From: Gelatoporia subvermispora B | Taxonomy: Eukaryota; Basidiomycota; Agaricomycetes; Polyporales; Gelatoporiaceae | DNA: 64,000 nt | Direction: 5' to 3' | Assembly: GCA_000320605.2 (NCBI GenBank) | Contig: KB445796.1 | Coordinates: forward strand, 1,921,191 to 1,985,190 | Shown here: one piece after another, positions 22,554 to 33,617 of the stretch | Layout: every line of letters starts with the position of its first letter | How positions within the stretch are numbered: position 1 is the stretch's first letter | Translations under genes and position numbers: made by a program | Notes under the pieces: generated by a model | The model's database searches: none | What the model was told of the DNA's origin: nothing | Seen by the model: the letters and a program-made list of their open reading frames with translations, nothing else

Positions 22554-24115
22554 GGCTAATCCTGGTCGATTGGTACATCGAAATATGCAATTCGGGAGTA
22601 AGACCGTTTTGGGCGAAATGTTCTTCAGATGAGGAGAGGAGAGGCGCAAGTTCTGTGGCAATCATGGTCACACTGTAGATGCGTATCCGGATTGTTCTGC
22701 AATTTCAGTTGCTGGATCGTATGTAGCCTGGCCCGTCATGCTCCACGGGCACAGCCGGCGTTCTCATGTCCAAAAGTAGTGACCGCTGATCAACACAGAA
22801 ATATCATTGCTGTCTCGCAGAGACGCTTCTTCCATGCAGACAATGTCGAAGGGGTAATTCTTTTGATGGACGTCGGAAAGAGTGACCCCACTTGGAGTCA
22901 GAAACAGAGTACGCTGTGATCGATGTGTAATGAAAGAAGCATTTATCTGATTGCAGACCCCTGAACATAGCATTGGGAGCCTGCGGTGTAGCCGTGTCCT
23001 GAGCCTGGCGGTTATGCATGATCAGTGTGGACATGTTTGTATTCTCAGCATTGGAGTTGAAATTTCTTTCCTCTTTTCTCATTGAAATGGTGGTTTACAG
23101 TACATTGGGGCTGTAGTTTTGATTTGCTAAATGGCCTTTCCTGAGTTTTCCGTGCCAAGGAGCTGCTCTCACCCGGTCGTAGACTTACTTTGAATACTCT
23201 ATGCGTGCTCAATAGTGTCGGACATTGGATTTTGGTGAAAGCTCCCACGTGAGTGAGTGATCGGAGAGAGCGCCGAAATGGGAAGGCGCGTTACCGCTTT
23301 AGTAAATCTCGGCAGATCCGTTCTCGATCCAAGATACATACCTCGCATGGTATTTACTCCGATGCATTTCGTGGGACACATCCAAACTGGTGCAGATAAA
23401 CTCTATCGTAAGACAGATGTCTTGTGAGGACAGCAGGAACGTCAGTGCCGTAGATGCATGTAATTTGGGACAGGATTGCATAGGCGCTCATTGCTCAACC
23501 ACGCGCGCGAGCGCTTATGCAAACCTGCGCGACGACCCGAACTCGGTTTCGCAGGGAGCAGTGCTGCGTGTGGTGTCTCCCACAGAACTCCTTGGACCAC
23601 TGTCTCGGCCAGACATTACGATTTTGTATGTCCAACGGACAGCGACATTGATGAGGTGCTAACTCGGTAGCTGCAGGATCATGGGAGTATACGATCAAGG
23701 ATGGCATCTATCACCTTCGACCGTACGCAAGAGGCGATGTCCGTCCGCCGCTGGACACAGGCAATGGTGCAGGACATAGGTCGACGTTGGCGGCGTTGCG
23801 TGGCTGCCAGCGGTTGCGAGGAGCATATTGGACTGGGTGACGACTGGATACGTTGCGATGTTCATCAACGCCGGCGAGCAGGTCGATGCTACAGCATGAT
23901 CGGTGACGAAGGTTGTAGCGGGCAGGCGCAGTGACGGGCGCAAAGGCCACCCGCAACGGCCACCTTCCGTCTTCTGCCGTGCGTGCCGTCCACCGAACCA
24001 TAAAACGCCCTCCGTCGTCGTCTCCGCTCGTCGTCGTTCCCCTCCCGTCGTCCGTGGCACCCCCTCCTCCCGTCTCCGCGCAACGTGCTGGTAGCAGTGC
24101 CGGTCGAGCGCGAAG
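22554..24115. other. Intergenic region and kinase 5' flank
   Basis: About 1.6 kb. The AT-rich first kilobase holds no supportable gene. The last 300 nt become GC-rich with repeated CGTCGTC words and probably form the promoter and leader of the kinase at 24116. Confidence 0.5.
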
Positions 24116-26191
24116 ATGTCGCCCATTCAACAACACTCTAGCGCGGAGACGGCGTGCTCACCAGCCTTTGTGTTCTCGCCCATCGACACAGGCGACGTGT
24201 CTTCAGACGACGGCGACGCGCTTCAGACGCCTCTTCACGCGTACGGGCACGTCGACCACCACCCGTTCGATGATTACCATCAGCACCGGGAGCATCTGTT
24301 GCCCTCGTTCTTCTCGGCTCTCCACTCGAACACGCACGTGGACCCGCTGGCAAAGTGTTCAAATCCCGTCCTCAACGCGACGGCCTTGGACACTCTTTCG
24401 CCCATTTCTCCGGTGTCACCTCTTTCGCCCCTGGATGCTCCTTCAGCGTCGGAGCTCCAATTAGAACTTCATCACGATCCTATTTATACGAGATACTGCT
24501 CTCCGTCGCCTGCACTGGACCTTGCCAACGCGTCTCTCGAGATTTCGCATTTCGAGTCTAGTAGCCGCCGGCAAGACTATTCCGGGAGCTCGCCACCATA
24601 CATTACAACAAATCAACTATACGATCCATTTGCGGCGACCTCATCCTCTCCGAGTTCGGGGTATCACAATCCGTCGGTTACGGAGCGCGAGCTATCACCC
24701 CTTCCTACACTCCTGGTCGAGAACTTTGGCTCAGAGAGCACGAACGATGCACCATCTCTGTTGCTCTCCCCACATGGCAGGCCCGGTCTGTTACGCGCAG
24801 CCGAGCCGGAGACCCTCCTCGCCATGAAGGGCCGGATGTATTCGCCACGCTTTCCTGCAGATCATTTACTGCATCCCGTTTTCGTGCGTACGTACCACCT
24901 GGACGACGAACTAGGTGCTGGGGGGTATGGGTTCGTGATGACGGCGCGGCATCGAGGAGACGGTCACGAGGTTGCGGTCAAATTCATCATCAAGGACAAG
25001 GTGCCGGAGCATGCGTGGTGGGAAGACGAAGTATTTGGCAAGGTGCCTACGGAGGTGATGCTACTCAGCTTGATCAACCACGAGAACATCGTACGATGTC
25101 TCGACTTGTTCGAGGACGAAGTCTATTTCTATCTCGTGCGTCTTCTCGGGCAACTAGAGGCGCATATAGTCCACTCATGTAGTATGATGCAGGTTCAAGA
25201 ACTTCATGGCACGCCTTGGGTCTCTAAGAAGAAGAAAAAGAGCAAGCAGGTGACAGCCCCGGGGAAGCTCGTGGCACTGCCCTCATCCTCGATGCCGTCA
25301 CTGACACCCTCCCCTTCCTACGAGTCCAACGTAGACTCACTCCCGAACACGCCCCCTCAAGTGTGCGTGGATAGTCTGTCCGGTCCCCAGGAAGAACTCG
25401 CGGCTGGAGGGCAGGACCCGGCGTGTGTTGAGCCTCACTGCTTTTCGTCGCATCTCGCAGAGGGAGGGGAGAAAGAGAATCAAGAGCACCTGCTACAGCC
25501 TGTAACTTCTTCCCTGGTCCGGCCCAACTTCTCTCGTCGACCATCCTATGACCTCTTCGAATGCATTGAACAGAGTAAACACAAGAGGCTCTCAGAAGTT
25601 CAAGCACGGTACATCTTTGCTCAGGTCGTGGAAGCTGTGCATTACTTGGATAGTCAGGGCATCACGCACTGCGATATCAAGGACGAGAATTTGGTCGTTG
25701 ACAGCGATATGAAGGTGAGATTCGTCGTCGAGACAGGCTATATGCGCCTAAATGCACATTCCGACGAAGTGCAAATGCTCACATTACCGCTCTAGGTCAA
25801 ATTAATTGATTTTGGTAGCGCCGTCGTCGCAGACCCTTCCGCCCCACGACCATATTATACCCTCTTCTTCGGCACAACCGCCTACGCAGCCTCTGAGATA
25901 CTTCTAAAGAAGCCGTATCGTGCGCCCCCGGCCGAAATCTGGACACTCGGCGTGCTCCTGTCCTATCTCCTGACCGGGCACTCGCCCTTCCCCACAGAGC
26001 AGGACGCCAAGGACGGGCGCATCATCCTTCGCGAACCCTCCAAGTGCGGCGGCAGCGGCCGCCTCAGCAGGGCTGCTGTCGCGCTCATGGGCAGATGTCT
26101 CGAGAAAGAGCCGGACAGGCGCGCAGACATCAACGAAGTGCGTGGGCACCGCTGGCTCCAGGGCGCGCTGGAGTCGCGCGGAAGAGACTAG
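24116..26191 (+). CDS. Serine/threonine protein kinase with long N-terminus
   Basis: Exons 24116-25135, 25193-25714 and 25796-26191 give 645 aa. About 260 N-terminal residues are Ser/Pro-rich and probably disordered. The kinase domain follows: glycine loop GAGGYGFV, catalytic Lys in EVAVKFIIKDK, a catalytic loop THCDIKDENLVV (HCD in place of HRD), IDFGSA as the Mg-binding DFG, then FFGTTAYAASEIL and a C-lobe ending in HRWLQGAL. The fold resembles the CAMK/PAS-kinase (Psk1) group. An unusual insert of about 120 residues, rich in Ser, Pro and Lys (KKKKKSK), sits inside the domain between the hinge strand and helix E. Intron 1 (25136-25192, 57 nt) and intron 2 (81 nt) are multiples of three; intron 1 has no in-frame stop. 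A relic of this gene's 3' end lies at about 28460-28800. Confidence 0.9.
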
Positions 26192-26723
26192 CCTCGCCGC
26201 GGCGCGTCGGCCATTTCGGACTACTGGGCTTTTTTGGCGGGTTCTCTGGTTGTCTCTGTCTTGATTGTGTTTCCTTGGCATTCCAACGGCATTAGATCAA
26301 GCCGACGCAGGTCGGCTGGCACACGTCACCATCATTTCCTTTGCTTGTATATGTGATTTGGTTCCCTGGTCCCCGCACGCATTCACAATTGTAACATGTC
26401 ACGCATCGCCTCCTGTCGCATTTTTCGGTATGTACACTAGTTACGAAATCACTGTATCGCTTAGGTTTGTCATTTGTGGACTGTATGGATTGTAGCTATG
26501 TAGGTTTGGTCATGATGTAGAGCGAAGTGCGCGGACGGAGGTATTTGACTGTTGACCTGGCTGGTCGCTCAACGAACACGAATTTACTCTACGCAAGTTG
26601 ATGCGCAAGTATACTGAAATCGAACACGAATTCGTAAGTATGTCGAGCCACAGCGTGTTGATGCTCGAGCGCCCACCGACACCTGTCGCGAACGGCCATT
26701 CTACTGAGGAATGTGGGTTCTGG
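26192..26723. other. Kinase 3' flank, duplicated downstream
   Basis: About 530 nt between the kinase stop and the first F-box gene stop. The part 26192-26500 is clearly similar to 28480-28800, for example the shared phrases GGCATTAGATCAA, GGTCGGCTGGCACACG and CACGCATCGCCTCC. Confidence 0.75.
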
Positions 26724-28393
26724 CTATGTCCATGCGGCGTCCCAAAAATCGTGACGTTTCTCCGAGCAAATGGCGGGTAGTGTCATGGTGGAAAGCCGTT
26801 TGACCGATTTGAAGCGGACCTCCCCCACATACGACTCCAACGAGGTCAGAATACCTTCTTCATCGACTGTTAGCATTGTCTCTACGATCACTGTCAGAAG
26901 AGGGCATCCCTGTCGGAAACGGGTGACAGCAAATTCGTGGATGTGTGCGCCATTGTGGATTCCTTCTTCGTTGACGAGGAGATGTAGCGTGGATAGATTT
27001 GGGCATAACGGAGGGTCGAGATCGCCGACAATAGTGAGCCTTTCCAGGACAGCTGCTCCTTTGTCGGTATAGACCGCCAGGGTAGTCAAAGCTGTCATTC
27101 GCCTCAGAAGAGGCAGTAGCGATCCCTGACCGGAGTCGCACTCTACCCAGACACCTTGAATGCGGCTGAGGTCGACGTGGGTCAGGAGGTTGTTATCCCG
27201 GGACGCCGGCGCCTCGGATGTGGTGCAGATGGCAGACGTCGCCCCCACTAGTTTTACAACAGTCATCCGCGACGGTTCATGCCACACCGAAAGCTTCTCG
27301 AGGTCGGCTGTTTGGTGAGAGTATGGCACCACTAGCTGGGGTGATCTGGATCTTACGCATATAGCTGTGGAAGGATTGGCCGAAATGCGGCAGAAGATAA
27401 TATCGTAGTTCCTCGGGCAATCCAGATGTTCCACGGTCAAGGTGCGGAGGCGTGACATATGTACCTTGGCTAACCCAAACGGATAGTCTGTCGTGTCAAT
27501 AGTGTGAAATTCCCGCAATACGAGGTCTTCTAGATTGGGAGAGGCGGCGAGGCAAGAGAAAAGGTCATCCATCGAGACCTGCCATACATCGCGAATGCAC
27601 AGACGTAGCAGGGATGGAAATGAGTTTCTGGTGGGAATGAGCGATCGTCTGATGCTAAGCTGCCGTAATCGTTGGGTGCACGCCTGGAAGAGTAAAGTTT
27701 GACCCTCTTTAGGCCTCCAGTCGTAGAGCATCAACGCTTCTAGATCGGGAGCGGCGATGGTATCGAGTGCGGGTAGATCGTAGTTGGTACAGAACATAAG
27801 GAGTTCTCGTATCGGTGACACGGTCTCGAGGATTGAGTGATGAAGAGCGAAAGCACCGACACCCACAATCAATGTGAGCGGAGCACCCCGAGAACGCTGC
27901 AGGTGACATTGTAATGAACGGGAATCTGAGATACTGTTCCACAATGTTGCACAGTTCGTCATTACATTATACCAATGCCGACAAACCAGCAATGCTGGTA
28001 GGATGTTGGACATATCTGTAACGGACACTGGCCATATGTCATATGATGTGACATTTGAAGATGATAGGAGTACGAATATGTTGAACAAAACTTCCGGCGG
28101 AAGCCGATTGATTGAGCAGCGCCGGTTGTATTCGTTACGAACTTGCAGGAGTGTTGCATGCAAGGCGTCATCGAGTGACTTCAGCTAGATCATTGAGCAT
28201 GAGTCTCGAAGACTAAGTGGATCGACACCGATAGCAGACAGACCACATCGGACCTAAGATTTTGATCGCATGCAGATGAAATAAAGTGGCATGTAGCAAC
28301 TCACTGGAGATGAGAGACACGTCCTTCTGCTTCGCGCAGTGAGTATAGGAAGTCGCTAGTCCAAGACTGTAAGTCAACATTGTCTGCGTCCAT
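26724..28393 (-). CDS. F-box protein, tandem family A copy 1
   Basis: Three exons, 28393-28305, 28253-28244 (10 nt) and 28184-26724, give 519 aa. The N-terminus is a short heptad segment (FLYSLREAEGRVSHLQ) continued through the microexon (SDV) into LKSLDDALHATLLQVRNEYN. The F-box follows: INRLPPEVLFNIFVLL, then VCRHWYNVMTNCATLWNSI. The rest is a leucine-rich-repeat-like region with recurring L-x-x-L-x-L strands. Such proteins bind Skp1 in SCF ubiquitin ligases and choose substrates through the C-terminal part; the target is unknown. The paralogue at 29004 has exactly the same length and exon plan. Large F-box families are usual in Agaricomycetes. Confidence 0.9.
28244..28253 (-). other. 10-nt microexon, F-box copy 1
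   Basis: GTCCGATGTG on the minus strand, preceded by CTTAG and followed by GTCTGT. It restores the frame between exon 1 (ending CA) and exon 3, giving Q-S-D-V. Direct splicing of exon 1 to exon 3 would be out of frame. Confidence 0.85.
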
Positions 28394-29003
28394 CGTGAAG
28401 TTGAGTTGGGAAGGCTAAGCGCCTGACGTGACTAGGAGGAGATATATTACCGTCCCTACCTGGGCGCGTCGCGTGGGAGAGAGCCTCGCAGCGGTTCGTC
28501 AGTTCTGTCGGATTACTGTGCTATATTGGTGGGTTTCCTGATTGTTTAGATCATTATTATGCGTTTGTTATGTATACCACCGGCATTAGATCAATCCGAC
28601 GCGGGTCGGCTGGCACACGCTACCGCCATCTCCTTTACCTGTTATGTGGTTCAATCCCCTGGCTCCCACAAGCGCACCCATTGACAATTGCAACATGCCA
28701 CGCATCGCCTCCAGTCGCGTGCTTCGGTAAGTACATACTAAAATTGCTGTATCCTCCAGGTTTGTTACATGTGGACTGTCCGTATTGTAGCACTGGTCAC
28801 CACGTAATAGATTGGAATGCACTGAATGAAGTATGTGAACGGTGGCGTAGTTGACAACTTTTTAAACGCAGATATACAGCATATGTCTTGTACAATTGCA
28901 TCGCTGATATACTAAATCTGGATCCGTCTCATTCAGTGTATTTCATCCTGGCATTGAATACTCACCTCTAACGCGAGCTGCCAAAGTGATGATAGAATCT
29001 GGT
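28394..29003. pseudogene. Relic of kinase 3' end and flank
   Basis: The region 28460-28800 resembles the end of the kinase gene and its 3' flank (26150-26500). It retains a broken version of the GGGCGCG...GAGAGCCTCGC stretch around the kinase stop codon and long phrases from the 3' flank, with numerous substitutions and indels. It lies between two F-box paralogues, as expected if the tandem duplication unit began inside the kinase gene. It has no coding capacity. Confidence 0.75.
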
Positions 29004-30678
29004 TCACGATGACGTCCAGTTGTTCCAATAGGTATGGCGCTTCTCGGTGCATATGGCAGGTAGGCTCATACTAGACAGCGTTTTGACCAGCCTGAAGCAA
29101 ATTTCTCCAACATACCCCTCCAGCGAAGCCAAGATACCCTCTTCATCGACTGGCAGTGTTGCTTCCATGATCACGTTCGAAAGAGGATATCCGTGGCGGG
29201 CCCGGGTAACAACAAATTCGTGGATGAGTGCACCATGATTGATACCATCTTCGTTGATGAGGAGATGTAGTGTGGATAGAGTTGGACATAATGGAGAGTC
29301 GTACATGTCTGCAGCCGTGAATAACTCTAGGGCAATTGCTCCGGTATCGATATAGAGTGCCAGTGTATCCAACGCGGTCATCTGCTTCAGGAGTGGCAGT
29401 AACGATGCCTGACCGAAGTCGTATTCTACCCAAAGCTCGCGGATTCGATTGAGATTGACGTTGGCCAGGATGTCGTGGTCCCAGAATGTTCGGGTCACGT
29501 ACTGCGATGTAGTGTAGATGGCAGACGTCGGCCCCGCCATTTTGACGCGTGCTATGTTCTGTGACCGGCTCCATACCGAAAGTTTTGCGAAGTCTGGCGC
29601 CACGTGGGAGTATGGCACCACTAGCCGGACAGTTCTGGACTCTACAAGTATGGCTGCGGAAGTATTGACCGAGATACGGGAGAGGATGATATCATAGTCT
29701 TCTACAAACAGTTCTCCGACGGCCAGTGTGCGGAGGCGCGACATATGCACCTTGTTCGACCCATGTGAAAGATATGTAGTATCGATCTTTATCTGCCACA
29801 GTATGAGGTCTTCCAGATTTGGGGAGCAGGTGAGACAGGAGAGAAGGTCGTGTACTGAGATCGGCACTGTTTTACGGATACAGAGGCGCAGTAGAGAAGA
29901 ATATAGGCCTCTGGGAATGAGCGACTGCGTGATGCTCAGCTGTTGAAGCTGTGGTGTACATCTTTGGAATAATGAAAGTTGTTCGTCTTTAGGTTTCCAA
30001 CCAAACAGTGTCAACACCCTGAGCTCGGGAGCGGCGATGGGCTCAAGATTGGGCTGGTCAGACGAATCACAAAGTAGGTGGAGCTCTCGTATGGACGGCC
30101 CTGACTTTAAGATCGAATAATGGACGGGGTTAACACCGAGACCCACGACTAGATTGAGCGGGGCGCCTCGAGAACGTTGTAAGCAGAGTTGTGATGAAAC
30201 GTGATCCGTAAGGTTGTTCCATAAAAATGCACAATTCATTGAAACGTTGTACCAGTACCGACAGACCAGCGTTACTGGTAGGACGGCAGACGTTGTTGCA
30301 ACAGATATTGGCCACACATTGGATGGTATGTCAACGGGAGATAGTATGAGGAGAAATATCTTGATTAAGATTTCCGGCGGAAGTCGGTTGATTAAACAAC
30401 GTTGGTTGTACTCGTTACGAACTTTCAGGAGGGTCCTATACAAGGCGGCATCAATTAATGTAAGCTAGGTCAAGTCGCATTAGCCCTGAAGCTGAAGACT
30501 ATGTGAATCGACATTGATTGCAGACACACCACGTCGGGTCTAACGATTAGATTGTGTGCATATCAACGAATTAACATTGAGCAACTCACTGAAGTTGAGA
30601 CATACGTACTTCTGCTTCACGCAGCGAGTGTAAGAAATCACTGGTCCACGACCGCAAGTCGCCCGTTTCCGCGTCCAT
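29004..30678 (-). CDS. F-box protein, tandem family A copy 2
   Basis: Three exons, 30678-30590, 30539-30530 (10 nt) and 30464-29004, give 519 aa. It is a close paralogue of the gene at 26724-28393. It begins MDAETGDLRSWTSDFLHSL, with the microexon coding P-D-V, then LTLIDAALYRTLLKVRNEYN and the F-box INRLPPEILIKIFLLIL with VCRYWYNVSMNCAFLWNNL. The LRR-like C-terminal region aligns along its whole length with copy 1, diverged at many residues but with no net length change in exon 3 (1461 nt in both). Such conservation of length suggests selection on both copies. Function: an SCF substrate adaptor by family knowledge, with unknown target. Confidence 0.9.
30530..30539 (-). other. 10-nt microexon, F-box copy 2
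   Basis: ACCCGACGTG on the minus strand between GTTAG and GTGTGT, coding P-D-V with the preceding CA completing Gln. It has the same position, length and phase as in copies 1 and 3. Confidence 0.85.
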
Positions 30679-31529
30679 TGTGAAGCAAGTCGAACTGGAA
30701 ATTCTAGAAGCTATAGGTTAGTCATCCGTGGTTTCACGCGGAGAAACGCTAAGCGCCTGATACTAGCATCTCAAATGTTTCAAGTCGCGACGGGCGCTCT
30801 CCTGTCAGGATCGCCCAGGAGGGCTGAGAAACATCTGTGGGTGCTATATCGCTGTCATAGTTGTACTACAAAGAATGTAGGCGAGGGTAGTATTCCGAAT
30901 CTTAATGCTGAATTTAGAGATCAATGCCGATTCCCCAAAAGCAGGTCCGCTTTTACCAAATCTCAGTGGGCGAATGTCATTTGGATGGGATGTTTATCGA
31001 GAGCCGCGTGGTTATGCCTACTTAGCCATTTATATGAATAGCATCAAGGTATTATTTCGAGTGGGTTTTGCGGCTCCATAATATGAATCGACTGATTTCG
31101 TGCGTTGAAGGTCTGAGACATCGCACAATGTTCGTCATTATGGAAAGCCAACAAATCCATAACTCTATCGATAAAAGCAGAGTGGAAGAGGACATCAATA
31201 CGTACGCCGTCGTCTGCTACTGGATAGATGCGGAATATGTATCAGCAAGTACAACCATAACGAGATACTGCGATGACTCGGTGCACACCCGACAATTGCT
31301 ACGATCTTGAGCTTGGACATTCGACGTCATCTCTACACAAATCAACTAACCCACACTGTTCCACCAGGACAATGCTGCCGAAGGATACTGTGACCCGGAT
31401 TGTGCCGCTTCACGAATGAGACTGGCACAAAGGGGAGCGGACTTCACATGACATTTCGAAGACTCGAAATTGCGCTCGAAAGTGCAGCTTTCTCATGCAA
31501 GGGAACGTAGTTACACTCAGGATCACGTC
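30679..31529. other. Intergenic; 31151-31529 duplicated at 62 kb
   Basis: No gene supported. The part from about 31151 to the SDR stop at 31530, continuing into its coding region, has a near-identical inverted copy at 62237-62767. The open frame at 31068-31310 is mirrored there too, but with different ends and no known motif, so it is not called as a gene. Confidence 0.6.
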
Positions 31530-32563
31530 CTACTTCGAGCTCTCAAGTCCCTCCGACCACGATGCATACGCTGCTGTATCTGCCAGTAGACCCTCGGTTT
31601 TCTTCCTCAGCCCCTCGATTGCATCCTTGCCAATAGGGAAATGCAAAGGAGGCTCGACTAGGTTTGCCAGGCGATAGAACGTATGGACGGCCTTAAGCGG
31701 ATCTGAACCAGCTGGACCGTTTGCCGCTCTGGATGATACCCAAGCTCGCACCACGGCTGCTGGGGCCTGAGCGTACGCTGGATGTGGGTCGACTACGATC
31801 GCCTTCGGCGGTCCTTCAGTGGCGAAGGAGCCTGGCTCAACGATCGTAATCTGTATCGGTTTCATGTCAATAGACTCCTTGTCCTAGGAGTGAGGTGCCC
31901 ACAAACCTTGATGTTCCAGGAAGGATCAATCTCCTTGGCAAGAGCTTCACTCAAGCCTTCAAGGGCTTACCAGCGAACGAGTGAGCACGTCATATGTGTA
32001 TAGCCTGTTGTGTACACATCGACTCACCAAATTTCGTCGCAGAATAGAACCCGACGGACGGCAGTCCGTCGAGACCAGTCACTGAGCTGACCTGCAACAA
32101 CCGACCGCCGACACCAGGCTTGTTCACCTCGCGGAAGAACTTGATGGCAGCCTGAGTGACGTGGACCGCGCCCCAGAAGTTCACCTCGAACATGTCGCGA
32201 ATAGCCTCCTCCCTTCCGGCCGCGGCCTCAACCTCGGACACCACAACATACCCGGCATTGTTGAACACCACGTCGAGACGGCCAAACTGTTCCTTCGTCT
32301 TGGCGAAGGCAGCGGAAATCTCGTCCTCCTTCGTGACGTCCAGCTTCAGGACAAGCAAACGATCTCCAGAATATTTTGCAGACAGATCGGCAAGCATCTC
32401 GGGCTTGCGGAGCGTCGCCACTACAACATCTCCGTTCGTGAGAAGGAGCTCGGTCAAGGCACGGCCAAACCCAGTAGATGCGCCAGTAACTTCAAATCCA
32501 TTGAGTGAAAGCTTGACACTGATCGGGACTACACTTACTGAGCCAGACTTTGGGTTGCGACAT
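31530..32563 (-). CDS. Short-chain dehydrogenase/reductase (copy 2)
   Basis: Four exons on the minus strand, 32563-32539, 32489-32028, 31965-31907 and 31850-31530, give 288 aa. It is a classical SDR with ITGASTGFG (residues 9-17), NNAG (VVFNNAGYVV), LLQVSSVTGLDG and the active-site FYSATK. It is a paralogue of the SDR at 5308-6325 with the same exon plan; the 25-nt first exon and the 59-nt third exon are identical in length. All introns here are GT-AG. It lies between F-box copy 2 and the broken copy 3, so it may have separated once-adjacent F-box copies. Its last 180 coding bases plus 3' flank were copied, inverted, to 62.2-62.8 kb. Substrate unknown. Confidence 0.92.
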
Positions 32564-33617
32564 TGTGTTGGGTGATATTGAAGGGCAATAGAAGGTATCA
32601 GCTGTTATTGTTCGACGTTCATCGTGAATATGCCACTTGCTTTTATACCCTCGCGTCCACATTGAACGAGGCCGGGCACGATGCTATAATGCCGATGCAA
32701 TCCTTGTTATTGAGGCCGACAACGGAGATCCTGTGTTGAATCCCGAACACCGGGAAACATACCCGGACTTGAGCTGGACGAGAGCCTGAGTCAGTGTCCC
32801 GAAGTGGTCCCCGAGTCGGTGAAGGACTCGCGCTAACTAAGCGCCGGGTGCTATCAGTGCTCCAGATCACGCCAATCAAGATGTACGGACCTACGGACAC
32901 CTACGGTGACTGAGTGAACGTTTGACCTTGGCGGTCCTCTCCATAGAAGACGAAGGCAATACCGTAGCACGTGGCGGAATGAAAGCTGGCTCTAGTTCGA
33001 ACTCTTGTCGAATACTTGAAGATGGCTAAACGTCCCTATTACTCTGTTCGACAAAAAAGGCGACATATGTGGCTTGCTCGGACATATACGGCTGACTATT
33101 TCCCTTGATTCTTCGGCGCTTGGTGTGACTTGGGTGCCTCCATGACGCTTGGCAAGGCAGGGGAAGTTGCCGGTAGGAATCGAAAGGCAGATAAGTCACA
33201 AACAGCATCGAAGTTGAGGCACGAATGCGACATGCTTGTAAGAAGTAAAAAGTCTGAATCAGCTATTGGAGTCTCAAGGAATAAAGTTAGGAGCCGGAAA
33301 ATTCAGTGACCGGCTTCTCACTGCTTCGTCTCCTAGGGTCCTCAGGACGCTCGATCGTACCATATATATTACATCCATTGCATGGGGCTCAGAACAGAAT
33401 AGGTAAACACTGCTGTGCAAGAAAAGACGAAATCACGAGTCGCTGTATGCAGGTACCTGCAGCGTAGACATCTGCAAATGGTGCTGCGTCTAGGAAGCAC
33501 GTTGTTCTCCTGGGCTGCCCCGTGCGATGTTAACGAAGTATTAATAACGGCTGCGGGGCCCTGATATCCAGGGCACCCAGAACCCGTGACGATGCACCGT
33601 GCATATGGCTGGCAAAG
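32564..33617. other. Intergenic region
   Basis: About 1.05 kb between the SDR start and the end of the F-box pseudogene. No supportable gene; open frames are short and without motifs. It contains the SDR promoter. Confidence 0.5.

Noticed and set aside
28163..28163. F-box copy 1 starting at 28163
   Set aside because: The codon there is TTG; the true start is the ATG at 28393 with two further exons. The large low-complexity gene likewise starts at 37668, since the codon at 37653 is GTG.
31068..31310. Short frame conserved in the inverted copy at 62 kb
   Set aside because: Its conservation is explained by recent duplication of the whole segment, including non-coding parts; the two frames have different N-termini.
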